Source of the DNA: Sneathiella sp. HT1-7
GTDB lineage: Bacteria > Pseudomonadota > Alphaproteobacteria > Sneathiellales > Sneathiellaceae
Length of the DNA: 64,000 nt
Direction of reading: 5' to 3'
Assembly (NCBI RefSeq): GCF_020731145.1
Contig: NZ_JAJFZN010000002.1
Location: forward strand, 1 to 64,000
Below are positions 53,535-61,861 of the stretch, piece after piece (position 1 is the first letter of the stretch; each line of letters opens with the position of its first letter). The notes under the pieces are model-generated. The model was not told the DNA's origin, did not search any database, and worked only from the letters and a program-made list of their open reading frames with translations. Made by a program: the position numbers and the translations under genes.

Positions 53535-53999
53535 TTATTTCTCTACTTTGCGAAAGCGAAAATCGCACATTCCATCGCCCTTCATACAGGTTTTTTCGCG
53601 TTTGAGTTCTAGGCCCAAGCCTTCCGCGAGTGCGTAGTCGCAATTACAGATGAGGAGGGGGCCGAGATCGCGTGCCTCCATTTCCTCCATCAATTTCGTA
53701 TAGGCGCATTTATGCACATCGACATGAAATTCTTCGTCGCTGCGTTTTAGTACATCAAATTCGAAGTCCACACCAATACCGAAGGAGGCAAATTCAGCCT
53801 CCAGCTTGGGAATAGTCATTGGCGTCTCACGCGATCGCATTTCGGATACTTGGCGGTTACGGCTGTCTAACGCCTCGCGTACGAGCTGATGCGCCGTTTC
53901 CCGGCCAAGCTCTTTTTCCATTGCCCGAACTAACGGTATTTGCGCTTCTACCGTAAGCTTGATGTGTTCAAAGGGGGTAATGTTGTTCTTGTCGGCCAT
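53535..53999 (-). CDS. ATC-hydrolase-like (L-2-amino-thiazoline-4-carboxylic acid hydrolase) family protein
   Basis: A 154-aa soluble protein. The C-terminal part carries the family's Cys-rich signature, HKCAYTKLMEEMEARDLGPLLICNCDYALAEGL and KTCMKGDGMCDFRFRK, which resembles the ATC hydrolase/XylR-N-like fold used to bind small ligands or metals. The start is ATG 53999 (MADKNNITPF) with GGGAA upstream; upstream in-frame residues are non-coding. Many family members are of unknown function, so the enzymatic name is provisional. It follows the GST gene by 70 bases on the same strand. Confidence 0.82.
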   Translation of the reverse strand: MADKNNITPFEHIKLTVEAQIPLVRAMEKELGRETAHQLVREALDSRNRQVSEMRSRETPMTIPKLEAEFASFGIGVDFEFDVLKRSDEEFHVDVHKCAYTKLMEEMEARDLGPLLICNCDYALAEGLGLELKREKTCMKGDGMCDFRFRKVEK

Positions 54000-54069
54000 C
54001 TTTTGAGTTCCCTTTGCAGAGGCTTTCCGTCCGATAAGGCCACCGAACGGAAAGATAGGGCGGCATATC

Positions 54070-54954
54070 CTAGTTCGTGGCGTTTGCTGCGTCGATTTTG
54101 TCTTGCGTCTTATTCTCGAAATCGCTGGCATCGTGCCGTTCACGGAGTTGTTCTTCTGGCGCTCCGTATGTCCGGTTGACCATGCGTCCGCGACGTACCG
54201 CATCCCGCGCACCTACTTCCTCCGTCCAGCGATTAACATGTTTGTAGGAGGCGGTATCGAGAAATTCAGAAGCCTCATACACCCGGTTCTGTACCAAGGC
54301 ACCATACCAGGGCCAGATGGCCATATCTGCAATGGTATATTCGTTGCCACAGATAAACTGATTGTCAGCTAGCTGACGGTCCATAACATCGAGTTGCCGC
54401 TTCACTTCCATGGCAAAACGGTTAATTGGGTATTCAAATTTCTCTGGTGCATAGGCATAAAAATGGCCAAATCCGCCACCAAGATAAGGGGCACTGCCAA
54501 CTTGCCAGAAAAGCCAGGAAAGACATTCCGCTCGTTCAGCGACATCAGTTGGGATAAATTCACCGAATTTTTCGGCTAGATGTAACAGAATGGCTCCGGA
54601 TTCAAATATCCGTATCGGCTTTGCGCCACTATGGTCCATCAATGCCGGAATTTTGGAGTTTGGATTGACTTCAACAAATCCGCTGCTGAACTGATCACCC
54701 TGTCCAATATTGATCAGCCATGCGTCGTATTCTGCGCCGGAAAAGCCCTTTGCCAGCAATTCTTCCAGCATGATAGTGACCTTGACGCCGTTGGGTGTCC
54801 CGAGAGAATAAAGCTGCATGGGATGCTTCCCGATGGGGCGCTCTTTTTCATGGGTTGCGCCAGCGATAGGGCGATTAATGCTGGCAAAGCGGCCGCCGCT
54901 TTCCATTTCCCATTTCCAGACCTTCGGGGGTACGTAGGCTGATGTTTCATTCAT
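54070..54954 (-). CDS. YghU-type glutathione-dependent disulfide-bond oxidoreductase
   Basis: A 294-aa GST-fold protein of the Nu class. AYVPPKVWKW at the N-terminus, RPIAGATHEKERPIGKHPMQLYSLGTPNGVKVTIMLEE, NPNSKIPALMDHSG and RIFESGAILLHLAEK are characteristic of YghU/YfcG. These enzymes bind two glutathiones and reduce disulfides. ATG 54954 is preferred over an ATG six codons upstream. A long acidic/basic tail (DASDFENKTQDKIDAANATN) follows the domain. The 167 bases up to the ATP-grasp gene hold no recognisable feature. Confidence 0.92.
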   Translation of the reverse strand: MNETSAYVPPKVWKWEMESGGRFASINRPIAGATHEKERPIGKHPMQLYSLGTPNGVKVTIMLEELLAKGFSGAEYDAWLINIGQGDQFSSGFVEVNPNSKIPALMDHSGAKPIRIFESGAILLHLAEKFGEFIPTDVAERAECLSWLFWQVGSAPYLGGGFGHFYAYAPEKFEYPINRFAMEVKRQLDVMDRQLADNQFICGNEYTIADMAIWPWYGALVQNRVYEASEFLDTASYKHVNRWTEEVGARDAVRRGRMVNRTYGAPEEQLRERHDASDFENKTQDKIDAANATN

Positions 54955-55121
54955 TTGCGAAACTCCGTTCACTTAATCGCGCGACGCGACAGGTGGTATT
55001 TTTCGATTATGCGCCCATGGCCATTCTGACCAAATTTGTTCAAAAGTCCACCGACAGATTTGAGGCAGGCCATGTTCGTCGCTATTTTTCTCATGTCAGA
55101 TCGCATCACTTTGACCCGTTG

Positions 55122-56330
55122 CTACAAGCCGTCTTTATTAGCAATTTCAATGATCGCATTTATATAGGCATGAAAGCTTCCGAGGCCTTCCTTATGTGCG
55201 TATTGCGGGTTTCCCCAAATATGGTTCGTTTCAAGGATAATGGGGCCATTATCAAGAATAAAAATGTCATGGCCGAGAGAAAAAATTTCCGGAAAGGCAT
55301 CATGTACAGCAATGGCGAGAGCTTGGGTTTCTTCGAAATACGGAACTTCATATCCTACAAGCGGCAGATTATCTGGGCCAAAAGTTTCTATGCTATCAGG
55401 AAGTATAGCGGTTACTTTCTGGCTTCCCCTTAGAAGTTTTCCGGTGAGTAGATCAATAGGAACACCAATGGCGGAGTAGGAGGCATCGACCAGACTGTCA
55501 TTAATGCCAAGGCGCATCCGGGCTAGGAGGGGGCGGACCTGGCCATTGTCACGAAAAGTAATGAAGCGAACGCTTTGAGTACTGTTAGGATTGAACTTTA
55601 ACAGGTTGCGATGGCTTTTAAGTAGAGGTTGGAATATCAACTCCTGTTTGATGTTTTTCATTAAAATTTTGAAGATTTCAGGCCACCTATTTTCGAAGCC
55701 GGCTCCATCTGCATAGGTTAGCGACCATATCCCGTTTTGGTCGCAAACTAGCCGTCCTGCGCCACGGCCTTGCAGCCCAAACCGGGGCTTGAAAAATACT
55801 CCTTCAGTCGTCGCAATTGGGCTTAGCTTGTTTTCGAGCTCCATCTCTGGTGTCGCTTTGAGATCAAGCCTAGCTATGATTGGCGCCGTTCGTAGTCCTT
55901 TTTCACTGCATAAATTTGTAAATCGTACTTTGTCCTCAGTCAAAATTGTCGTTCTCTTTTGATTGAGGAAGAAGTTTAGAAAGCTGTGCTGGCGGTAATC
56001 AATGAATTCTCCCGCTCGGGCATACCTTTCAGGTAAGAATAGCGCGCATATGTAGTATTCGCTCGGTTCCGTGCGAAACATAATCAGCAAGACAAGGCGC
56101 TCAATTACTTGCCTCAAGTATCCTTTGCCGGATAACTTTTGTGCGTTGGCAATATCCGATTTCGGTGGAAAGAAAACAGTGGGTAACCGCCGTAGAAAAA
56201 AGCTGATGGATAGAGCTTTCCGAAAAGGACTGTTGAATTTACCTGTTCGTTCTGCTTTTACGGCAATCCTTCGGATTGTTTTCATGCTGGCGGGATAGGC
56301 CTTGCCATATTCGGGCCAAAACTGTTTCAA
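55122..56330 (-). CDS. sugar-transfer-associated ATP-grasp protein
   Basis: A 402-aa protein whose second half is an ATP-grasp fold. FFKPRFGLQGRGAGRLV is the ATP-binding glycine-rich segment and HDIFILDNGPIILETNHIWGNPQY the C-terminal metal-binding strand (D..E.N). LLKFNPNSTQSVRFITF is typical of the sugar-transfer-associated subgroup (PF14397 type). The N-terminal 110 residues are unassigned. The gene follows the adenylation-carrier-thioesterase gene by 25 bases and is very probably in the same operon. It would form an amide or ester bond between a carboxylate and an amine or hydroxyl; substrates unknown. Confidence 0.85.
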   Translation of the reverse strand: MKQFWPEYGKAYPASMKTIRRIAVKAERTGKFNSPFRKALSISFFLRRLPTVFFPPKSDIANAQKLSGKGYLRQVIERLVLLIMFRTEPSEYYICALFLPERYARAGEFIDYRQHSFLNFFLNQKRTTILTEDKVRFTNLCSEKGLRTAPIIARLDLKATPEMELENKLSPIATTEGVFFKPRFGLQGRGAGRLVCDQNGIWSLTYADGAGFENRWPEIFKILMKNIKQELIFQPLLKSHRNLLKFNPNSTQSVRFITFRDNGQVRPLLARMRLGINDSLVDASYSAIGVPIDLLTGKLLRGSQKVTAILPDSIETFGPDNLPLVGYEVPYFEETQALAIAVHDAFPEIFSLGHDIFILDNGPIILETNHIWGNPQYAHKEGLGSFHAYINAIIEIANKDGL

Positions 56331-56355
56331 TGTTTCCCCGCTCCCTCTGGTCGGT

Positions 56356-58983
56356 TTAAACCGACAATTCTTCTTCCTGAGCCTTTGATAAGTAGTATGT
56401 AAGCTTACTGGCGAGATACTGCACGTTTGGCTCTTTCATTATTCCAACATGACCGCCTGAGATTTCACAAATATCCAATTTTCCCTTTATCAAGTTTTGC
56501 CATTCGTTATGGACATCGGGGTGAAGTGAAACGGGCAACTCTGTCCGAAAGAGTATAGCATTACCTGAATAAGCAGTCGGGTAAAATTTTCGAACATTTA
56601 ACGCGTTGATATCCTGATTGTTGACCATGCCTGCGGTAGATGCCTCAGATCCGGGAAGATTGCTATTGGGCGTCTCCATAAATTTCAATCTAATCAGCCG
56701 CATGACGCCCTTGGCTATGTTGCGAAACCTATCGAAGATATAGTTTGCCTTCTTCTGTAGCGGTAAGCGCGCCCATACCTTGTAATGCAGTGATATCCAG
56801 CTTAACGGCGAGACATATCTTTTTCGACTGGGAAGATAGGTATCCAGCAAGGCAAGAAACGCTGTTTTCTCACCGAAGGCATCAAGCTTTTGCGCAATCA
56901 AAAAGGCAATAAGGCCACCAAAGGAATGCCCACCGAGATAGTAGGGACCAGTTGGCTGCTGCTGACGAATTTTACCCAGATAGTAATCTGCCATTTCTTC
57001 AAGAGAGGAAAAACGAGGCATATTTGTGTCGGACTGAAATTGCTGAATTCCGTAAAATGGCTGATCTTTATCCAGATGTTGGGCTAAATCCCGATACCCA
57101 AGAACCTCCCCGCCGATCGGATGGATAAAGAAGAGTGGCGGACGGCTTCCCGTCGGCTGAATTGGGACAATACAGGAGGACGAAAGTTCCTCCTGTACGT
57201 GCCTTGCCATTTCGCGAATTGTTCCCGCCTCGAACAAGATGTCTCTCGGTAGGCGGCGCCCCATCAGTTTTTCAATCTGAAGAAACAGATCCACCGCCTG
57301 AAGAGAGTCTCCGCCAAGAGCAAAAAAATTTTCGTCCAGGCCAATTTTCTCCCGTCCGAGCACATCCTGCCAGATTTTCTGCATATTAAGCGTGTCTGCA
57401 GGGATTGCTCCGTCTGGGTCGCCGATCAGTTCTGCATCTTCTGATGACGAAACCTGTAGCTGATGATGAAGCTTCCGACGCTGTGCTTTACCTGTTGCGC
57501 CCTTTGGTATTTCATCGACGAAAATGATACGGGACGGAATCTTGTTTGGGATGAGATAGTCTTTCATAAAAGCTTTGAGTTCGGAATCTGAAATAGTCTT
57601 GTCCGCCTCCAGCACGATCGAAAGGACAAGGTCCTCACCTAGTGTTTTATGCGGCAATGGGAAGGAAACAGCCTCGCGGACGGCATCATGCTTCAGCGCG
57701 ACCTGATCTACTTCGGTCGGGATGATCTTTACGCCGCCGCGATTGATCATTTCCTTAATGCGGCCGGTAATGAACAGAAACCCGTCTTCGTCTAGATAGC
57801 CTTCATCTCCCGTATGATACCAATCCTTTGAGAAGGATTCCTGGTTTGCCGTGGGGTTGTTCTCATAACCATCGAAAGCGGTCTCTTTATTGACAACAAT
57901 TTCCCCTTTTTCCATTGTTGGAGTGAAGTCTCCCGCTGCATCAACAACAAAAATGCGATTTCTATCAGGCTGGCCGACACTTCCAACTTTACGAGGTGCG
58001 GGTGGGATTCCTGTGCAGGCCATGAAGCTTGTCTCTGCAGAGCCATAGGCTTCAATAACCGGCGTGTCAAAAACCTCTTCTAACCTCTCCGTAATTTTCT
58101 GATCTAGATGGCCCGTTCCAGTTCGAAGCATTCGTAAAGAAGGTTTCGCCGTTTCTATGGCATCCAAATGGTCATGCGCCTTTCTTTCAATAGAATGAAA
58201 GACGGTATATCCGGCGGCGATAACGGTAGGCTTTGCATCACCTAGACAATGGAATAGTTTGTCGACATCGTTATTCTTGATGGGGAAAAAATTTGCGCCG
58301 GAATAGAGTGTTGTGAGCAACCCAGCGGAAAATCCACTTGTATGAAACAGCGGCATGATATTCAGGATACGATCCTGATTGGTGAATTTCATCATTTGCA
58401 CCATGTTCGCAACACGCGGCATCACAATGCGATGGGAAAGGGGGACCGTTTTCCCATAGCTGGTGGTCCCCGATGTTGTAAAGACAACGGCGAGATCTTC
58501 TGCATCGACTGGCTCGGGGGTAAATCCTGTATGACTGCCGGCGGTGCCAATGAGCTGAACCTTGCCGGCTTTGGCCGGATCTATCTGCTTGATATCAAGA
58601 ATCGGTAGGCCAAGTTTCTCCGCTGCATTGCGTGCTTGAGAAGAGAGATCTTCTTCAATGGCGAGAGCCTTTATACTCTTGTCCTGAAAATGCAGGTAAA
58701 ACTCGCCGGTGGACATCGCCGGATTGAACGGCGCCACCGTTGCGTTGCAGAGGATACCAATTAGAGCGGACGCCATTTCTGCGCCGCCGGAGTGAACTAC
58801 CGCTATCCGGTCATTGCGACCAAACCCACATCTTGCTAATTCGCTCTGAAACTCATTAACCAGTTGATGAAGGCATTGATAATTCACGGGGGATTGGTCG
58901 GGGCCAAGAAGTGCAGGAGCATTCGGGGTTTCTCTTGCCCAGAATGAAATAATATCATTGTACGTTCGAAACGAATTCATCAA
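56356..58983 (-). CDS. tridomain NRPS-like protein: adenylation - carrier - thioesterase
   Basis: An 875-aa protein. Residues 1-510 are an acyl-CoA-ligase-type adenylation domain: FTTSGTTSYGKT (168-179), MPLFHTSGF (210-218), EAYGSAETS (311-319), WYHTGDEGYLDEDG (388-401), GRIKEMINRGG (407-417) and the catalytic Lys499 in PKGATGK. The A4 region has the PLFH form of acid-CoA ligases and no amino-acid-binding Asp, so a carboxylic acid rather than an amino acid is probably loaded. Residues 530-600 are a carrier with Ser560 in GGDS. Residues 610-875 are an alpha/beta thioesterase with Ser687 (GHSFGG), Asp714 and His845. ATG start. First gene of an operon with the ATP-grasp gene. Confidence 0.92.
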   Translation of the reverse strand: MMNSFRTYNDIISFWARETPNAPALLGPDQSPVNYQCLHQLVNEFQSELARCGFGRNDRIAVVHSGGAEMASALIGILCNATVAPFNPAMSTGEFYLHFQDKSIKALAIEEDLSSQARNAAEKLGLPILDIKQIDPAKAGKVQLIGTAGSHTGFTPEPVDAEDLAVVFTTSGTTSYGKTVPLSHRIVMPRVANMVQMMKFTNQDRILNIMPLFHTSGFSAGLLTTLYSGANFFPIKNNDVDKLFHCLGDAKPTVIAAGYTVFHSIERKAHDHLDAIETAKPSLRMLRTGTGHLDQKITERLEEVFDTPVIEAYGSAETSFMACTGIPPAPRKVGSVGQPDRNRIFVVDAAGDFTPTMEKGEIVVNKETAFDGYENNPTANQESFSKDWYHTGDEGYLDEDGFLFITGRIKEMINRGGVKIIPTEVDQVALKHDAVREAVSFPLPHKTLGEDLVLSIVLEADKTISDSELKAFMKDYLIPNKIPSRIIFVDEIPKGATGKAQRRKLHHQLQVSSSEDAELIGDPDGAIPADTLNMQKIWQDVLGREKIGLDENFFALGGDSLQAVDLFLQIEKLMGRRLPRDILFEAGTIREMARHVQEELSSSCIVPIQPTGSRPPLFFIHPIGGEVLGYRDLAQHLDKDQPFYGIQQFQSDTNMPRFSSLEEMADYYLGKIRQQQPTGPYYLGGHSFGGLIAFLIAQKLDAFGEKTAFLALLDTYLPSRKRYVSPLSWISLHYKVWARLPLQKKANYIFDRFRNIAKGVMRLIRLKFMETPNSNLPGSEASTAGMVNNQDINALNVRKFYPTAYSGNAILFRTELPVSLHPDVHNEWQNLIKGKLDICEISGGHVGIMKEPNVQYLASKLTYYLSKAQEEELSV

Positions 58984-59080
58984 AAAATGCTCGGCTAACA
59001 GTAAGGCCTTAGTAAAGTGAAAAGACTATAGTTTAGGTAAAATTGCCAGCCGTTAAACTCAAATGTCCAGATTGTGATAA

Positions 59081-59102
59081 TTATCCACACATATGTGGAT
59101 AA
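59081..59102. repeat. inverted pair of perfect DnaA-box 9-mers
   Basis: TTATCCACA (59081-59089), CATA, TGTGGATAA (59094-59102): each arm equals the strict DnaA-box consensus and they face each other across four bases. They lie in the 296-base spacer between the A-T-TE gene and the haloacid dehalogenase gene. No dnaA, dnaN, hemE or parAB gene is near, so an origin is not supported. A DnaA-responsive promoter or an unrelated regulator site is possible. Confidence 0.75.
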
Positions 59103-59279
59103 AGCACTAAAATTTACGCAATGGTGAGTTAGACTGCCGATATTGCGTAATTTTCAGAACTTTTCCGCGCATTGATTTATAAGATACAGACAGTTACACA
59201 TAAGTTGAATGGTACTGTTACTAAAATTCCGTCGTGCTTTTTATGGACGGATGATGAACGAAAGCAGAAAGGTCCGCTT

Positions 59280-60002
59280 GTGATCGCTTCAAATGTAAAA
59301 GTTTTGTGTTTTGATGTTTTTGGTACTGTCACGGACTGGTATTCCTCTGTAACACGGGAGGGGCAGAAATTTTCTGACAGGACTGGGATCACGGTTCCTT
59401 GGGGAGAGTTTGTCAACAAATGGCGCATTGAAGGCTACCTGAAAGCACTCGGTGATATTTCTTCGGGCGAGAGAGAGATCATTCCGACAGCAGAAATCCA
59501 TAAAGAAAAACTCCTTTCTCTGTTCGATGAGTATGGAGTACGCGGGATCGGTGATAGTGATATTGAAGATTTCAATCTTGCCTGGAACCGTCTGGATGTG
59601 TGGGATGACGTTGTGGAGGGACTCGCAAGGTTGAAAGAAGACTTTATGATACTGCCTTTTTCAAACGGCGACTTTCGATGTTTACTCGATATAAGCCGCC
59701 ACAATAACCTTCCGTGGAACGGAATTATTTCCGCTGATTTTTTCAAGAAGGTGAAGCCAGATCCCACAATTTATCACGATACCGCCGCGCTGCTTCAGCT
59801 ACCGCCAGAGCAGATCATGATGGTTGCCTGCCATGCCCGTGATCTTGAAGGGGCGAAAAATGCTGGCTTCAGGACAGCTTACGTTAATCGTACTCTCGAG
59901 TACGGTCCTGATGCAGTACCGGAAGAAAAGCCGGTTCCTTTCGATTATGACGTGAACAGTTTTATCGAGCTTGCAGAAGCTTTGCGAAACCCATCATCTT
60001 GA
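59280..60002 (+). CDS. haloacid dehalogenase type II
   Basis: A 240-aa HAD-superfamily enzyme of the L-2-haloacid dehalogenase type. The nucleophile Asp12 is in FDVFGTVTDW, the second motif is LPFSNGDF, and the Lys of motif III lies in FFKKVKPDP, followed by MMVACHARDLEGAKNAGFRTAYVNR. GTG 59280 (AAAGG upstream) is chosen because an extension from 59172 adds 36 residues without family counterpart. It hydrolyses short 2-halo-carboxylates or a related phosphate/halide. Convergent with the next gene seven bases away. Confidence 0.9.
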   Translation: MIASNVKVLCFDVFGTVTDWYSSVTREGQKFSDRTGITVPWGEFVNKWRIEGYLKALGDISSGEREIIPTAEIHKEKLLSLFDEYGVRGIGDSDIEDFNLAWNRLDVWDDVVEGLARLKEDFMILPFSNGDFRCLLDISRHNNLPWNGIISADFFKKVKPDPTIYHDTAALLQLPPEQIMMVACHARDLEGAKNAGFRTAYVNRTLEYGPDAVPEEKPVPFDYDVNSFIELAEALRNPSS

Positions 60003-60009
60003 TGCGCCT

Positions 60010-61659
60010 CTAATCTAGCTCAATGTTTTCTTCTGGAATCTCGCTCCCCTGGATTCTTCCTGTGATAATCCACTGATTGAGCGGAGTTCTCTCTGCACCG
60101 GAGGTGTAGTATTTCAGTGTTGTATAGAAGATATAGAACTTATCTTCCACAGGCTCGACGGTGGCCACCTGAAACTGATCCCATTCATAAAAATAGGTTG
60201 TTTCTGTTCCTGAGAGTGTGATGTTACCGGTTGAGCTGACATCGACCTTGTCGATTTCTGCGGTGCTGGTCTCCTTGGTGCGATGGGCTTTTTCAGTGTT
60301 AATAACGAGGCGCTTTATCTCCCCCACGTAATCATAGTCCGGACTCTTGAGTGTCTCCATCGCAATATCGGTCAGATCGGAATCCGTGATTGCCGCTTTC
60401 GGCATCCGCACCAACTCCCGCGCCTTTTTGTAGTTTTCTTCATATCTGTTCGCGACATCTTCAACGCGAGCAAGTAGCGTGACCCTTTCCTCATAATTGT
60501 CATGCTTTAGAAGGTTTGCATACTCGGCTGCTTCGTTGACCAGAAGGTGCTTTTTCGCTAGCTCCTGGCGGATTTCATCCGCCCGCCCTGCAAGCAAGAA
60601 CTGTTGCATTTGTTGCTGCGGGTCCTTGGGGTCGAAATTGTCATAAAATGACAGGTTTTCGGTTTCAAACTGAACTGTATGGGTTAGATTAGCAGTGAAG
60701 GTTTTGACGCCATTATCTATATTTCCGACAACTTCCCGCAGATACCGCTCAAACCTGTCGACATCCTGAAGGTCATAGGGTGCACCCTGTTCAACGGTAC
60801 CGACATTATTCGGCAAATAGGCGCGCTGTTTGATATCCGGAATAGGCTGAAAGATCGCAACCGCGGCTTTTCGTGTTTTGGCAAGATCGCGGAGCCATTG
60901 CGCCAACTGTCCCTTTTCGTATGGTTGCTGTGGCGTGGGTGGAACTTTCAGTTCCCGCAAATATCCATTAATTTCTTTCAGCCGTGCCTGCACGTCACCG
61001 AGAGCGGCAAGCTCCTTCGCAGCATGATCCTTGCCAAAGACAACCATGTTCTCCAGCGTCGCAAGAGAATTGCCGGCAGCTACCACATCCGGATCGTCCT
61101 TGAAATCTGTAAATTTGGCATATGTCCCCTGAAATCTGACAAGGGCATTATCAATTTTTTGAACGTAAGCCGGGTCTTGGAAGGGCTTGGGCCCGGCCTT
61201 GTCAACAGTATCGGTTGCGCTTTCAACATCTCGTTTCAGTTTTTTGATATGAACACGCTGCTGAGAGATCATCTGCTTGGGCGCAGTGTTTGATGAAGTC
61301 GTCGCGGTTGAGGCGGGAGCAGTGCTGCTTTTTGGCGCAGCGGTTGTGGTTGAGGTTGTGCCGCCTGATGGTTTCAGCATGCTATTAAGATGCGTCACCA
61401 GGGCATTGTATCGCTGGGCGGCTTCCTTCCACTCTGGCTGTGAATGATCTGGTGCGCCATCAAGGCGCTGGCGAGTAAGCTTAAGAAGCTTCAGATCACG
61501 ATTTATGTTGGTTTTAGAGGCGGACGCCTGCCCGGAATATTTTTGCTCATATTTTTCAATATCGGAGAGGGCCGCGGTCACATTTCTGTCAACATCAGCA
61601 AGGGCCATTCCTGTCAGAATAAAGAAAAACAGAACAACAGCAGAAGTTAGCTTTTTCAT
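60010..61659 (-). CDS. unrecognised periplasmic protein with coiled-coil region
   Basis: A 549-aa protein I do not recognise. It has a clear Sec signal peptide (KKLTSAVVLFFFILTGMALA, cleavage before D22). A helical region follows, then a Thr/Ala/Ser-rich linker (about residues 98-130), a second helical, charge-rich domain with probable coiled coil (about 130-260), and a C-terminal part of mixed strands ending with KYYTSGAERTPLNQWIITGRI. It contains no cysteine-rich or known catalytic motif that I can see. Separated by about 200 bases from the AgcS terminator. Likely a scaffold or sensor outside the inner membrane, but this is a guess. Confidence 0.75.
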   Translation of the reverse strand: MKKLTSAVVLFFFILTGMALADVDRNVTAALSDIEKYEQKYSGQASASKTNINRDLKLLKLTRQRLDGAPDHSQPEWKEAAQRYNALVTHLNSMLKPSGGTTSTTTAAPKSSTAPASTATTSSNTAPKQMISQQRVHIKKLKRDVESATDTVDKAGPKPFQDPAYVQKIDNALVRFQGTYAKFTDFKDDPDVVAAGNSLATLENMVVFGKDHAAKELAALGDVQARLKEINGYLRELKVPPTPQQPYEKGQLAQWLRDLAKTRKAAVAIFQPIPDIKQRAYLPNNVGTVEQGAPYDLQDVDRFERYLREVVGNIDNGVKTFTANLTHTVQFETENLSFYDNFDPKDPQQQMQQFLLAGRADEIRQELAKKHLLVNEAAEYANLLKHDNYEERVTLLARVEDVANRYEENYKKARELVRMPKAAITDSDLTDIAMETLKSPDYDYVGEIKRLVINTEKAHRTKETSTAEIDKVDVSSTGNITLSGTETTYFYEWDQFQVATVEPVEDKFYIFYTTLKYYTSGAERTPLNQWIITGRIQGSEIPEENIELD

Positions 61660-61821
61660 GATCGTTAAATCCGCCAGTTTATTGTGTGAAAGTTTTATTT
61701 ATGCGTGCTTACGGTCGTTGATACGAAACCGTAGCATAATTCCGCAGAGTAGACGAGACCTTCAATCCGGGGGGGGCGGCCTATAAATAAAATGTATCTG
61801 GAGTGATTGGAATTGCGTCAG

Positions 61822-61858
61822 AATAAAAGGAGGCGCCTGTTAAAAGCGCCTCCTTTTG
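61822..61858 (-). terminator. terminator downstream of AgcS gene
   Basis: AAAAGGAGGCGC and GCGCCTCCTTTT form a perfect 12-bp stem (61825-61836 and 61846-61857) with a 9-base loop, followed by T residues on the minus strand. It lies four bases beyond the AgcS stop codon. The T-flank on both sides means it could act in both directions. Confidence 0.9.
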
Positions 61859-61861
61859 TTG

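Noticed and set aside
59081-59102. Chromosome or plasmid origin at the DnaA boxes
   Set aside because: There are only two boxes, no AT-rich unwinding repeats or typical origin genes nearby.
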